Shown: piece by piece, positions 33,026 to 44,773 of the stretch
Layout of the letters: each line of letters begins with the position of its first letter
Position numbering within the stretch: the stretch's first letter is position 1
Assembly: GCA_021234155.1 (NCBI GenBank)
Contig: JAJEKV010000066.1
Location: forward strand, 188,001-252,000
Length of the DNA stretch: 64,000 nt
Source of the DNA: Isoetes taiwanensis
Lineage: Eukaryota > Streptophyta > Lycopodiopsida > Isoetales > Isoetaceae
Reading direction: 5' to 3'
Translations under genes and position numbers: made by a program
Notes under the pieces: generated by a model
Database searches by the model: none
Told to the model about the DNA's origin: nothing
Seen by the model: the letters and a program-made list of their open reading frames with translations, nothing else

Positions 33026-36000
33026 TATAGTTGGGATCACGGAATAATGCTGTCCTGGCATTTGAGACGTGAGTTACCTTGCCATGCCATTTGTGTTTCT
33101 GGTTCTCACTTTGGTATGGACCAACATGTCTATTTGCCAGAGTTTGCTCTGTAATCTGTGCAAGTTGATGTTTAGACGTGGTGGCGTCAGTTCTAGCTGC
33201 AAAGGCGTGCAATGCCTTTTTTAGTAAAAACCTCTGCATGACATGGTTAAATGTTTTATCTGACGAACATTTCTGTGTGATAATTTCTCTGGTGCTAGCC
33301 TTTGTATGGCAATTATACAGTCTATGGTTTTAATTCGTCAACACAAAGGTATGCCAGTCTCTATGTCTCTTAAGTTGCTGGCTACCTTCAATGCTTCAAA
33401 TAAGAAGGAACGATTTGAACTCAATGCATCAGCATATGGCTATGACTCTTTGACATTTATTATTGGAACCTAAAACGTTCCCCTTTGCTATGATGTTGGG
33501 CACCAGCATATGGCTATGACTCTTTTACATTAATTATTGGAATTTGAAGGACCAAAACTTTCCCCTTTGCTATGATGTAGGACAACAATGGTAGTCAATC
33601 CACATTTTGATCTACGTACCTTGCTGATGATGTGTTGCAGAACCAAAGATTCTATATTAAAATGCAGCATTCTGTATCTCTAACGTGGCTACTCATCGTT
33701 CCTTCAGCCGGCCATTTCCTTCCTAGGTTTACCTTAATCAATTATTATCAGCTCATAATGTTGCAAACTGATAAAGAGCGTATATGTGCTGGCACAAGAT
33801 CAAGATCAATTCTTGGTTCGTTTTTGAGTTTATGATGCTGCATATTGCTTTGTAAGCCTCCTATCTTTTCTTGGATTATAGGGTCTGTGCTTATACTCAG
33901 TAAAATAGGGTACCTCTGCATAGGCATCCTCTAAACTAGTGGCTAGACAGAGTATTATAGTTTGGCAGCTCCCCAATTCCAGGCAACTGCATAAGAATAT
34001 ATATATATGCTCAGTATAATGGGATACCTCTGCATAGGGATCCTCTAAACTATTGACTGAGCTTCCCAAGGAGTACAGATGCAATAGAATTGAAAATTCC
34101 TTTTTGGAACAGTTTAACTATACATTTGGCGTTATTAATTTGTTTATTTGGAATCATTCTTTCGGTTTAGGCTTAGTGGGGTTTAGGCTTAGTGTGGTTT
34201 ATCTAAATGATGTTGAAAAGTAGTTGCTCGTGTCCTTTCAAGAAAGTCTTGTCGCTTCCAACTTCAAAAGTGCATGAGTCCTGTAGTGGATCCTCAGCCT
34301 GCCGTAACCTGCTGCAGTCTTGTCCGCTAACTGTTTTTGTATTTTTTTTGGTGGGTAATGCTTACCTATCTAGTTCTTTCTCATTGTAATTTCTATTTTT
34401 AAGATACTTGTTTGAGGATTTCTTATTACGCTTATGGACGATATCGCATTATGCATATGTAGGTTTTTGCAGGCAGCTCAATTGGGTGGAAGGGATCATC
34501 TCTTAATGGTCTTTAATCCGGTTCAAATAAAAACCTTGCTGGAATTCTACTGTAAGTGCTTTCTTGTTTATTTACAGGTTATAAATTTCTGTAAAAAACT
34601 CTATTTCACGTTGTATCAAAGGCGTGACTGTGTGAAGAATCATAATGTTTTAGGCAACTTATGAAACAAAGCAAACAATTGTTAGGACTGCTAAGAACAT
34701 CCACATCTGCATGAATTTTTGGTGCTTTCAACAAGCAGGTTTGCTAATGCACCATATTTTGCTCGAATGTTTAAGCATGAATGCAAGGGAAGGGGGCACA
34801 GAGGAGGAGGACCCTAATTGAAGTTATTTATGCCCTTCAACTGGTAGGAAGTAAAGGATCATAGATGGCACAGGGAAATGCCATCAGGGGTTCAGTGGGG
34901 GCCTTACATCCTATGCCTGGAGGCAATTGAACTGGACTGACTAATTGGGTGTGTATGAACTTGTCAAACAGAAGCTACTTAAAATATTTCCAGAAATTTT
35001 TAGTTCAATTGCTGGTTCGAACCTCTTGCGTTTTCCTGTCATTACATAGTTTAGCACATTGGTTGTTCTTACTTGGTAAAACTGGCCATTGAATCAATAC
35101 ATGATTCAAATTTTTAGTAAGAAAGGAAACCACATCTATTAGCAGCTTTTACAAATTCCTGCTTTTAAATCACCATGATATATAATGAAAACAACAAAAA
35201 TTGAGAGCCCAGTACAACTGCATACAGTCCCAGATATGGTGACATGCTTGCGCACACTGTTTTCTACGACCAATGGTACAGATTTATGTAGATGAGATTG
35301 AGATGCTGGTTTCTAGTGGGCAGAGAGGATAAGCTGCCACTCAATAGTACGGAAACGGTCGAGAGAAACGGCCTCTCGGCCACACAGTCCAACAATACAA
35401 TAAGAACATCAATGCTTTGAGGGAGATGTCTAAAGATTATTTACATTTAACTTTTAGCTTGTCTCATTCGGAGTTATTGCTTTTTTGCAGAACTTGAGCA
35501 TGGAGCGACCTGCTATTGCTGAAAGCTTATGAAAACTTAAAGAGTAAGAAGTAAGAATTCATTGTTGTAGGGGTTTAATTGATGAAGGTTATCATTGTTT
35601 TGATTCTATGTTACAAGATTATCTCTTTAGACCACTAGCAGATCATTGCAGATGCATGCTTTTACTTTTAGGCGGAGCATGGCAAATAGATGAAGTTGAG
35701 GATCAAGAAATACCAATAGAGCCTGTTCCGTTGAGTTGGGTTGAATTTTTGGGATGTTCTGAGTGCCACGAGAAAAATGCACCTTAGATCATATGTTTGA
35801 TGAATTCTAGGCAGTTAAGAAGCAATTCTCATGAATTAGTTGGAGTTCTATGATAAACAAATAAAAAAGGATACAGTTGATTAATGGTCATCTTCAGGAA
35901 GGCAAGATGCTTGCTGCTTATGGAAGAGGCTTGTTTCAATTATTTAAGATCATGAATGATATTAGGCTGTGCTATTGGTTTAGTGGCTGTGTTTCCAGCT

Positions 36001-37262
36001 CAAGGAATATCCAGAAATAAAATTGCATACTCTCTGTGTCTCTGATTATGAACTGTGGCAAATAAGAACCTCCTTCCTTTCTAGAATTTGTAGTCAAGTA
36101 TTCTGTTTGATCTCTCATAACCTGGGCATTACAGTTTGATATTTAAATTGTGGAGTGTCAAATCATTTCATGAAAGCATTACAAGAATCTTGTTGGAGAT
36201 TTTAATGCTCGTATGAGTCGATCTAGAACTTGAAAGTTCTATTTTAAACAAGCTAAACTCTCTTTTTGAAGAGAAATTTGTTGACTTCCTAAAATGAGAA
36301 AAAATATGTCTTCTGGAGCCTGGGGTTCAATTCTCCAATCTCTATTTTTTTTTATGTGCCTTACTGCAGCTGCTGAGCGTACATAATGAATCTTTGTTAC
36401 TTCATAGTGAATTTTATATTCATGGAATCAGAGCTTTTATAATATACTTTCAAATGCCAAGTATAATCATTTCAGACTTAAGCTTTTCATATTTGCTGAA
36501 GGTACTCAATTTTAGATTGTAGAACTCTTGTTTTTCACTAGGGACCTTTAGAGTAATTAGCAGATAAGGAACTGTATACCTCCGGTTTAAGAGAATCATC
36601 TTCTCCATTGAAAGCTCTAGTATTGCAACATTCTTGCTGCAAACAATGCTCTGTCATGATTACTACCATCTCGAATCATAACATAAGCATGTGCTTATTA
36701 ACGTAAGCTCGTGTGTAGTGTACCATGATGTAGCTCCTAAGATAATAGGCTTGAAACATGAGAGTTGTCGCATATCAATTGACATCATTGTCTGTTGCTC
36801 AATGCTATTTTGAAGTTAAAGTTTGCATGTCAATTGAAGGTTGTAGTGGATATAAGTTGTCACTTTCTGTTATCTTGCAATATTGGCCTTATTTGATTAT
36901 CTTGCAATATTGGCCTTAGTTGGTCTTGTTCAACAAGATACGCTTGTGTGTTTTTATCTTGAGCAAATGCAACATTTATCCTTTTTTGCAAAATGGAAAA
37001 GGTAATCACATCTATTAGATATAGTTTTATTATGCTTTTGGAATGGAATTGAATTAAATAATACGATAACATGAAAACAATGTAAAGGATGGTCCTCTTT
37101 AATATCTGAAACATTGGAAGAAGAATGTTGGTAGTTCTGGTTTGTTGCAGAAGCTTCAAGCAAAAGCATGGCTCTGGAAGGCCTGCTTACAATGGGGCAC
37201 TGTGGAGAGTTAAACATGATTTTCTAGGTGTGGCGCTACCCCTTATTGACTACATTGCTCAT
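33026..37262. other. No confirmed gene; small duplications and unassigned coding-like pieces
   Basis: Pieces that read like exons include MPVSMSLKLLATFNASNKKE (33350 on), IDEVEDQEIPIEPVPLSWV (35688 on) and EGKMLAAYGRGLFQLFKIMN (35899 on), all plus strand. They are interrupted by stops and no family is recognised. Small direct repeats: aayatggctatgactctttt near 33440 and 33505; gcataggsatcctctaaac near 33920 and 34034 within a diverged 115-bp duplication. Copy 2 shows the same layout at about 54020-58150. An undetected gene on the plus strand is possible. Confidence 0.35.
36871..36920. repeat. 27-bp direct repeat, two copies
   Basis: tatcttgcaatattggcctt occurs twice, separated by atttgat. 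It is kept in copy 2 at about 57796-57842. Confidence 0.85.
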
Positions 37263-37529
37263 TCAGTCGATGGAAAATCCGTTCGCAATCGCCCCTTCAC
37301 TGCATTTTAGAAGCTCAAGCCAGCTTAGATATTGCCTGGCATATTTCCCGATACAAACCATAACTTCGTCATAGAGTTGCCTCAGATGCAAAACCTCTGA
37401 TAGCAAAACGTAATTTTCCCTTCTCAGCCTTTCATTTTCGTCCAACATGCTAATTATATTACCTCCACACGGAAAACAAGCCCATGACCTAGTTTGTGTT
37501 GCTATGGCTGATAATGGCCTCCGGTTCAA
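37263..37529 (-). pseudogene. Heat-shock factor class B-like oligomerisation segment (fragment)
   Basis: The frame contains ISMLDENERLRRENYVLLSE followed by VLHLRQLYDEVMVCIGKYAR. This fits the coiled-coil HR-A/B region of plant class B heat-shock factors, where ENERLRREN-xxL-xSEL-x-xLKKLYND is typical. The DNA-binding domain, normally encoded upstream, was not found in the 2 kb on that side. A splice acceptor (tttcagag) lies near 37530, so this could be one exon of a gene with a distant first exon. The copy at about 58170-58437 is frameshifted. Function is not claimed. Confidence 0.5.
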
Positions 37530-38079
37530 CTCTGAAAAACACTAGCCATTGTCAAGAGTAAAGTCGACCTTCCCCACAAGCATATCATGCGAGAAACATA
37601 GATCCTGGGCAAGTAATCAAGATCTAGGAAAAGTTTCCCACTATCAGCTATCCGCCAGTTCTAGACTATACCCCCGGCATGCGCCCATCATCGGCTCGGG
37701 CCGGTTCAACTCTGCTAGCTCTTATTTTGCTACTTCTATTTGCATTTCTTTTTCTTTGCAAGCTGTTTTTGACATTGATGGAAATGGCATAAAAATTAGG
37801 GGCATTTTAACAAATATAGAGAAAGCAGGGGCATTTTGATAATACAAGGGCATTTTTAGAATTTTTCCTTGTTTTAAAAGATGTACCAAGATAACTTAAA
37901 TTCACATGAATAGTGTATGAAAAGGGCATGGGGATTTATGAGACAAATAGAAATATAATGAAATTTATGAATGAATTGAAGGGAAATTTGATGTAAACAA
38001 ATCTAATGAGAAAACAAATATAGCGCAGTATATATTGATGACAACAAGGTGAGTTAAATGTTCAAAATAAACAAAAGCA
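37530..38079. other. No gene seen; A-rich, triple gggcattttt-type repeat
   Basis: Three variants of ggggcatttt lie at 37800-37858. The rest is AT-rich and leads into the tRNA-like element, probably forming that element's tail on the minus strand. Confidence 0.4.
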
Positions 38080-38162
38080 CAAGGATTTGAACCCATGACG
38101 TCTAACTATCAAGCCTAATACTCGACCACTAGGTTACCATGTGCCACAATTCATGATGATTT
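38080..38162 (-). mobile_element. tRNA-derived SINE head (A and B boxes)
   Basis: On the minus strand the sequence has a tRNA-like layout: taacctagtggtcgag resembles an A box and gggttcaaatcc is a good B box, about 35 bases apart. The first and last bases (ggcaca / tgtgc) can pair like an acceptor stem. The anticodon arm does not form cleanly, so this is not a working tRNA gene. An AT-rich body follows on the minus strand toward 37850. Such elements use RNA polymerase III and LINE enzymes to move. A copy lies at 58983-59066. Confidence 0.6.
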
Positions 38163-38690
38163 CGAGGCTAAGTATAATAATACAATGAAACAGTTGCCTA
38201 GAAATCGGGATTTTAAGTGTTCATTTGTTGTAAACCGACCACATGACAGAAGGCGCGTCAGTGATTTGTAAGATATGCATCTTTGCCAGACTGTAAGCAA
38301 AAAGGCCCATTCATGAAGAACTCAAAATAGGATTATGAGGCCGGATTAAAGAAGATGGTTGGCTTTTGTTAATAGAGTAATATTCTGAGCATTTTGTTAA
38401 CAGAGCATTATCCTTACCATTCGAAAGCCATAACTTCTTCCTTCTTCAATGAGACCCAAATTCTTCGCAACATATGCCGTCAATACCAATCCATGGCCAT
38501 TTAACAAGCGAAGGTTGCCACTCAAAGAACTCTCTAGAAGGATGAAAAATTGCATTTTAGGTTATCAATCAGTATTTCATGGTCATTCCTCATGTGAAAT
38601 TGAAAATTATTATGATTACAGTACATATAAGTACATATACCTAGTAGTTTCCATCAACGCAGAAAGGCCATGAGTAATTTCTACTAGTAT
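38163..38690. other. No recognisable gene
   Basis: Sequence between the tRNA-like element and the G-box cluster. The phrase tattctgagcattttgttaac... suggests a loose duplication (aatagagtaat / acagagcatta) near 38370-38415. No coding evidence. Confidence 0.4.
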
Positions 38691-38840
38691 ATGACACGTG
38701 ACACAACCATGATATATAGCAGTACTTCTAGTATTAAATGACACGTGACACAACCATGTTATAAAATGACGCACTTGCAATCACGACACTTGCAAGCAAG
38801 ACATACTACTAGTGTTGTATGACACGTGACATAACTATAG
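38691..38840 (+). promoter_or_regulatory. Three G-box repeats upstream of DNAI7
   Basis: The phrase atgacacgtgacacaaccat occurs at 38691 and 38738, and a close variant (gacacgtgacataac) at 38821. Each holds the palindromic G-box CACGTG (38695-38700, 38742-38747, 38823-38828), the binding site of bZIP and bHLH factors. They lie 720-860 bases before the DNAI7 start codon. In copy 2 the first two are kept (about 59600, 59647) and the third reads gaccgtgac. Regulation of DNAI7 is inferred from position only. Confidence 0.5.
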
Positions 38841-39549
38841 CAACGCTTCTATGACAAGTGAGACTAATGGCATACCAAACATGACATTTGACGTATGTCA
38901 TAAGTTTCTCAATATAGGAGACATAAAAATGTGTAGCAATATATGTCATACGGCATCCCACATTTTAAAATTATATAATTGATGTCAGATGCATTTGTTG
39001 TTTGTTATTTAAAATGTTATATAAAATATGACAGGTGCATTTAGTATTGGTTTTATTGCATTTGGTAGCTTTATAGTGTGCATAAGGCTCAAAACTTTCT
39101 GTTGCGCCTCTTTACTAGTTTTTATTTGAAAAATAAAAGATGCAATGTTATACCTATTTTTCTTGTTTGAAAGATAAAGATGCAATGTTATATTAGCCTG
39201 AAGGTAGCGTATGAAGAAATATTTATTTCAAGCTAAGTTGTTGTAGCATTATATTTATTTCAAGCTTTTAGTTATTGTTATACCATTGGGTGACTAGCCG
39301 TTTCGTGAGCCATCCAGATTGAAAGAAATAGTGCAGATTTAAAGTGCAGAGAAGAAGGGACTACTATCTTTATCAACATCGATCGCACTTATGGAGCAAA
39401 CGATGAAATGTTTTCTTGGTAGAGAAATTCGTTTCTCGTAATGAGCTGGCTTCAAATCACACAATTTTATCCTTTCCTTCCTGAAGATGTAAGTTAACAG
39501 AGTAACTAGATATCTTCAAGATTATAGAGCAGATTGAGATTGTCGCATC
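38841..39549 (+). promoter_or_regulatory. DNAI7 upstream region
   Basis: AT-rich sequence up to the DNAI7 ATG. The phrase gaaagataaagatgcaatgttata occurs twice in variant form (39130-39195), and atttatttcaagct twice (39220-39265). Nearly identical to copy 2 (59748-60456), with only a few substitutions. The exact transcription start cannot be placed. Confidence 0.4.
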
Positions 39550-42500
39550 ATGGCACCACCCAAGGATAAGAAGAAGATGACCAAGGCTGAATTGAAGGCA
39601 GAAAAAGGTTCTCTCTTAATTTGCGAATTAAGATTTTCAAGCTTTTCTCGAAAGTGTCTCAGACAGATATTCTAAGCTACATACGTGTATATTGCTTGCT
39701 TCTCTCATGGATCAATTATTTTTACACCATCTCTAACTTTGTCATAAGCTTAGGAATTATTTTCCTCGTTGATCTTGTAGACCTAATTCACAATTCTCCA
39801 ATTTAAACAGAAAGGAAAAAGGAAGAGGCAAGGAAAGCTGCAGAAGGTGAACCAAAAAGCTAAATTTTTTGGGTTGGAATAATGGACTACTAGTGATATT
39901 GATATGTATTCTTGTATTTCATGCTACAGAAAGGGCAAGGCTAGAAGAAGAAGAAAGGAGACGACTTGAGGAGGAAGCTAGGCTTGCTTGGGAAGCTGAA
40001 CAAGCTCGCTTAGAAGCAGAGCGTGCCCGTATTGCACAAGAGTATGAGAGCCTGCAACCTTTCTATACATGGCGTGCTGGTGCCTTGGAGAAGTTTGAAT
40101 GTGACACTAATGATGCCACATATGTAAGTTTCTCACAGTTTGCATAATTAGTTTACTCTGCATAGTTTGCTTAACTTCCATTTTGTATTTACACAGTGGA
40201 GGCGCTATGTTGAGCCTGGTGAGTTGCCCTATGCAGGTGATGAACCAAGTGTCAATGGATACTTAAACACCATGGAGTCTATGTCTGATACAGATTTGGA
40301 GTCTGTCCTATATACTATTATCAATATACATAAGGTAAGCGAGCATTCTAACTGATGATGAGCATTACCAAAAGTTACATTTATTTTCTTCTACAAAGCA
40401 AAACATTTAATTTCTGTCATATACAACTATCTCCTGTGCTAAGATTTTTGTAGGAGCTGAAGATCTTGCCTGTATAGAAGAGCAAAAGGGAAATGTTTGC
40501 AATGTGATCAAGTAAGCCATCGACGCTTCCCATCATATTTGGTTACTAGTTTATGTTTATTCATTTTTTTTTACGCTGTCGACATGTTGCCTATTCTGAA
40601 TGCACATAACATATGGCAAGAATCTTTGAGACTAGGCAAACATATGATGGGAAAGTTTGTGAGTAGCCAGAATGGTGATTCTCGTTTATACGTTGCTTTA
40701 AGTAAAGTAAATGGGCTGTTTAGAATCATGTTTCATTCAATTTAATTCAATTTAGTCAAGCATTTCTCTCACTTGCACAGTATTCTGAATTGGAACTCTT
40801 TGGCTGACCATAGCCCCTATTTCCCTGAGTATCATTTTCTCTTTTACGTCTAATTTGTTCGCCTCTTATGGAGAAAAATCGTTCAAAAGACAATATATTT
40901 ATAGTGCATTTGATGGGGGATTCAACGTGAATCAATAAAGAGAAGTCACATACTTGATCTAATATTCTCGAGTCTGGCTATCCATTCATTCCAGAGGAAA
41001 GGGCAGATTTAGCGCTTGCTGAGCATTACCTTATCGCATTTTCAGTTGTTGTTTGGCTGTCTAATATCAAGAAATTTGAATTTAGGTACCAGCATTACAT
41101 GACGAAATTGTATGAACTTGCTGACATGCGTCTTGAGAAGGCCACAGCATATTTGTTGGAGGTAAAACTGCATTATATACAAAGTATTAAATTTTAATGC
41201 TTCTCCGCCATGGTCTTCATCCAAATACCTTTCTCACTCCTAAGTACCTTGGCTTGAATTCCTGGTGCTTGACATGTTTTAGCGATTTCACATGGTAGAT
41301 ATACTAGATGCACACTTGTATACGACGTGGTGAACATTGTTCATTACTCGTTTTACAAACTGAGAGTCACCATCTGGTACATTTAGAAGCAGGAAAAATG
41401 CACAGCTCATTATCCAACATACTCCCATATGCTTGTTCTTCATTTTTAGTGGAGTAATTATCGTCATTTCTCGATCATGCAAATGGCCTCATGACATTTG
41501 GAAGGAGACAGGGACAAGCTTTTTCTCTGCAGCACAAGACCAATGGAAGTTAGGACTATGGGTAAATCATGCCAAGAATCCAAGGGTTCGACAGTTGGAT
41601 TTTCCTGCTATATGTACTATTATCAATCTATCAAAACCATTTGTGTTTGCAAATGTGGCGATTCGCGTGTACCATCAACTAACAGACCCGCTTTTTAAGT
41701 CCCAGAATTCCTACATGTCTTTGGTGCGCTCCTTTATTCTCTTCTTTTCCTTGCATTTTGGGTGATTATAGTATCTAAGAAATTATAACCAGGGTGGAAT
41801 CTTCAAGTTGGATATTTTGTCGCTACCACCACTTGCTAAAAGTGTCAAAGGTTGGACGTTTGAGGAAGGTTATACTCCATTTTTGCTAATATATAAGTGG
41901 GTTTTCTTGGTGGAAGAACAATTAAGTTTTTGCCTGATTTTTGCTTCTGTTGTCACAGTTACTAATATGACAACCTCAGTTGTCGCAGTCGAATATCCTT
42001 TAGCTGGTTCATTTACACCTGGAGGAACGGTGCCACCTATTGGCGTGCATTTTATTCTGCCTCTTTTTGTAATCATTTATGGCCCTCTGGAGGTTGGATA
42101 CTGGAATTCCGTAAGTCCTAAGATAGCATTTGTTTTTATTTTGATGCTTATGAGCAGCATACTACTTTCAATTCTGTAGCGACTTAGTCTTTTCTTTGCA
42201 CAGGATGAACAATGTTGGAAGTCCGACGGCATCACAAACATATCATATGATGTGAATAAACGTAAAATTAGTTTTGAAACAATTGTAGTGAAGCCATTTG
42301 CAGTAATACAAGTGAGCCTCCACTTCTTGTTAGGGAACATAAATTACACGGCAGCTAGTTAATTTGCATTTCTTCTTATTCCTTGGTTCATCAAATTGAT
42401 GACTGGTCTGGCAGAATCGAGTGCAACAATTTCCTTTTCAATCATGGCATTTCAGTCCTATATCAACTTCAGAAGCACAATTCACACTGACAACCAACTT

Positions 42501-43971
42501 GTTGACCCTTATCTTTGAGATTGGAAGTGGATGGTGTAAACTTGTGGAGCCTCAACTTAAAGAATGCAGTCACCTGATTGGGAAGCAGCTTGCTCCCAAC
42601 GTGTTATTGAAGGTACTCATCAGATAATGTACTTAATATTTTTGCATCATAAATCCGCATGGATTGCTTTTTACCCTAAGTCTGCCAATTGATATGCTCT
42701 TGCTTCCTAAAACGGTGAGATGTTTTGGTCCACACAACTATTTCTTCCAAGATAGGGCACCTATTAGTGGTTTTTAGTGATCATGATCCCTTGAGCAAGG
42801 ATGTGAGTAGGATGTAACTAAGACGAGTATCAAAAGTCCACCTTTTTCCAAGTATGTTATATTTCCTTTTTTCTTTTCCTTTCCACTTCTGCTAAGTTTT
42901 AGGTTTGTTTTTTCTAAAAAAATTCTAGCATTTGCTTCCAGTTTTGTTTCGTGCAGATTCCTTTTTCCTGTGAATTGAGGATATGAGAGTAGCCACTATT
43001 TCACATCTTGCTTTTGTTGAGTTTTATTCATGGAAGCTAAAACCTCCTAAGGAACAACAAACTCGCTGTTGCTTTTGGGGTATGGGTTATTCATAAAGGT
43101 TGATCTTTATAGGAACTTTCGAAATGTGGCTTGCATATCCAAGCAAATCAGGATGATGATAAGCACATGAAGACAACACTCAAGGTACATGGACTTAATA
43201 CGGTTTTAATCAATAAATATACACTTAAAACTCTGCGAACTTATGAAGGATGCAGAAGTGGAGATGTACACATGCCATGACATGGCATTGGTAGCTCCCG
43301 CATGCGCGTTATCAAGTAGCAAATGGAATTCACATGCGATGGAGAGACTTGTATTTTTTCGTCTCTTAGAAATACCAGAGCCCAAATTCCAGCCTACCTT
43401 TGACAAGGTCTGAGTATATTTGTATGTGTTCTTAAAGTTTCTTCTACATAACATGTTATGTTATGTATAGAGCAAGGATGTCAAGCTCGCCCTTTTCAAA
43501 AGGAAGGGAAATGCTTTGCTCAACCTCACAGAGTTTAAGTCCAAGGAATACAAAGAAGATTTTATCACTGAGGTAAACGAGCTGCTCATGGTTAACCATC
43601 CAATTGCAGTATTAAATGTCTGCCCGCTTGTGATGCAGTACCATGCGAGCTTATTGATCACCCTCCGGGATTATTTCTCTTCAGAATCAATACAGAAAAT
43701 TGAAAGGGGTGCCCCTGGTTATACAGAATGTGTAAGGCATTTTTTTGTTGCACTGAGGCTTTTTAGCTGTGGTGCCAGGCTCCCAGGAGAAGAACCAGCT
43801 CCTGAAACTATTCAGCCTGAAGGTATTGAAGGAAAGGTAGACGAAGTCACCCTTGGATCAACTGAAACTCCAAGAAAAAGCCGAGAAGATGCTATCCAAA
43901 ATGGTGCAAAAGTATCCGATGCAAATAATTCAAAGGCGGGCTCCCCGCTAAACCACCATAGCAATTTCTAG
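39550..43971 (+). CDS. DNAI7: Dynein axonemal intermediate chain 7 (DNAI7/CASC1), copy 1, 14 exons
   Basis: DNAI7 associates with axonemal dynein in motile cilia and flagella; in plants it is expected only where sperm swim. Exons: 39550-39607, 39811-39846, 39930-40123, 40197-40334, 40454-40503, 41086-41161, 41484-41723, 41793-41868, 41959-42110, 42204-42311, 42415-42612, 43113-43184, 43249-43407, 43471-43971. The N-terminus is a charged coiled coil (MAPPKDKKKMTKAELKAEK, then ERARLEEEERRRLEEEARLA). Further landmarks match animal CASC1: LWVNHAKNPRVRQLDFPAIC, GGIFKLDILSLPPLAKSVKG, DEQCWKSDGITNISYDV, FPFQSWHFSPIS and AFACGWSKWN-like ALSSSKWNSHAMER. Total is about 685 codons, near the animal length. 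Defects in this copy: exon 5 has an in-frame TAG (40475-40477), and exon 7 lacks an AG acceptor (aa at 41482-41483); both are intact in copy 2. The C-terminal 60 residues are low-complexity and unlike animal proteins. Confidence 0.9.
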
Positions 43972-44773
43972 ATGCAACAGTTAGTAACCAGAATATATTG
44001 TTGCTGTAGAGCTCTTCATAGTTCTTCTTTGTATGCATGTGCAACATTTCCCTCTAAAAAATGATGGACACGGACATCATAAAAAAGTGAGTTGATGGGG
44101 ATATGATATGTTATAATATAACTGCTCTATGGGAGATACAATAATCCCATGAAAAAGAATGATCGAAAAGAAATACAAGACACTTTTTTGAAGGATTTTT
44201 CTTTAGAGAAAACTTCCAATTGAAAATACCTTTGATGATGGGGACATACATCATTTTATGACTGCTCTTGCAGAAATTTCATGAAAACAAAAAGAATGAT
44301 AAAAGCGGTATACTGAACTTTAAACTGAAGGTATTTTACAAAGTTTTTAAATAAAAATGAACTTTAAATTGAAGCTATCTTACAAAGTTTTTAAATAAAA
44401 AATTGTTATAGACGTTCTTTATGAAGTTTTTTGGGTTGCCCAAAGGGCAAACCCTTGGGACGATAGGTGGTAGAATATTCTTAATTGTACCATCGGATGC
44501 ACCAATTGAACGACTTAGATGGCAAACTACTCAGTGTTACGTGACGTGAGTGAGTGCTTGGGTTGTTGTTGATTGGCATGAGCCTCCATTAGGGGGGCAT
44601 GCCACCATCAAAACAGGAGGAGGTAGTGGCCTTGTTCGACTCTGCCCCAAAAAATCTTGTAGCCTTATCCAGAACCAAAACCTCGCATTAGAACCTTAGC
44701 CTAAAAACCTTAGTCTCGATTTGTTCCTAGCCCGAAACCTTAGTCTAGATCTGTTCCTATTCCCAGTAGCCTC
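43972..44773. other. DNAI7 3' region and intergenic DNA
   Basis: Holds the likely DNAI7 3' UTR, an imperfect 50-bp direct repeat (acaaagtttttaaataaaa at about 44337 and 44380), a small hairpin (gttgcccaaagggcaaac, 44433-44450), and, just before the tubulin exon, two copies of ccttagtct-gatctgttcct (44703-44760). No other gene is seen. Confidence 0.45.

Larger units (their letters stand above)
25838..43059 (+). repeat. Large direct duplication, copy 1 (at least 17.2 kb)
   Basis: From cattggctcgtctaaaa-type sequence at 25843 onward, nearly every stretch has a counterpart in the same order at 47305-64000. The offset falls from about 21,465 at the left end to about 20,905 near 38,700 and is about 20,940 at the right end. 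Copy 1 is the longer and generally cleaner version. The true right end of the duplicated unit is not seen because the window stops. Confidence 0.95.

Noticed and set aside
39621-39806. 61-codon hydrophobic open frame in DNAI7 intron 1
   Set aside because: Lies wholly in an intron bounded by good splice sites; its conservation in copy 2 reflects the near-identical block there.
41808-42179. 123-codon frame running through DNAI7 exons 8-9 and introns
   Set aside because: It is an exon frame read through introns; splice sites and intron phase support separate exons.
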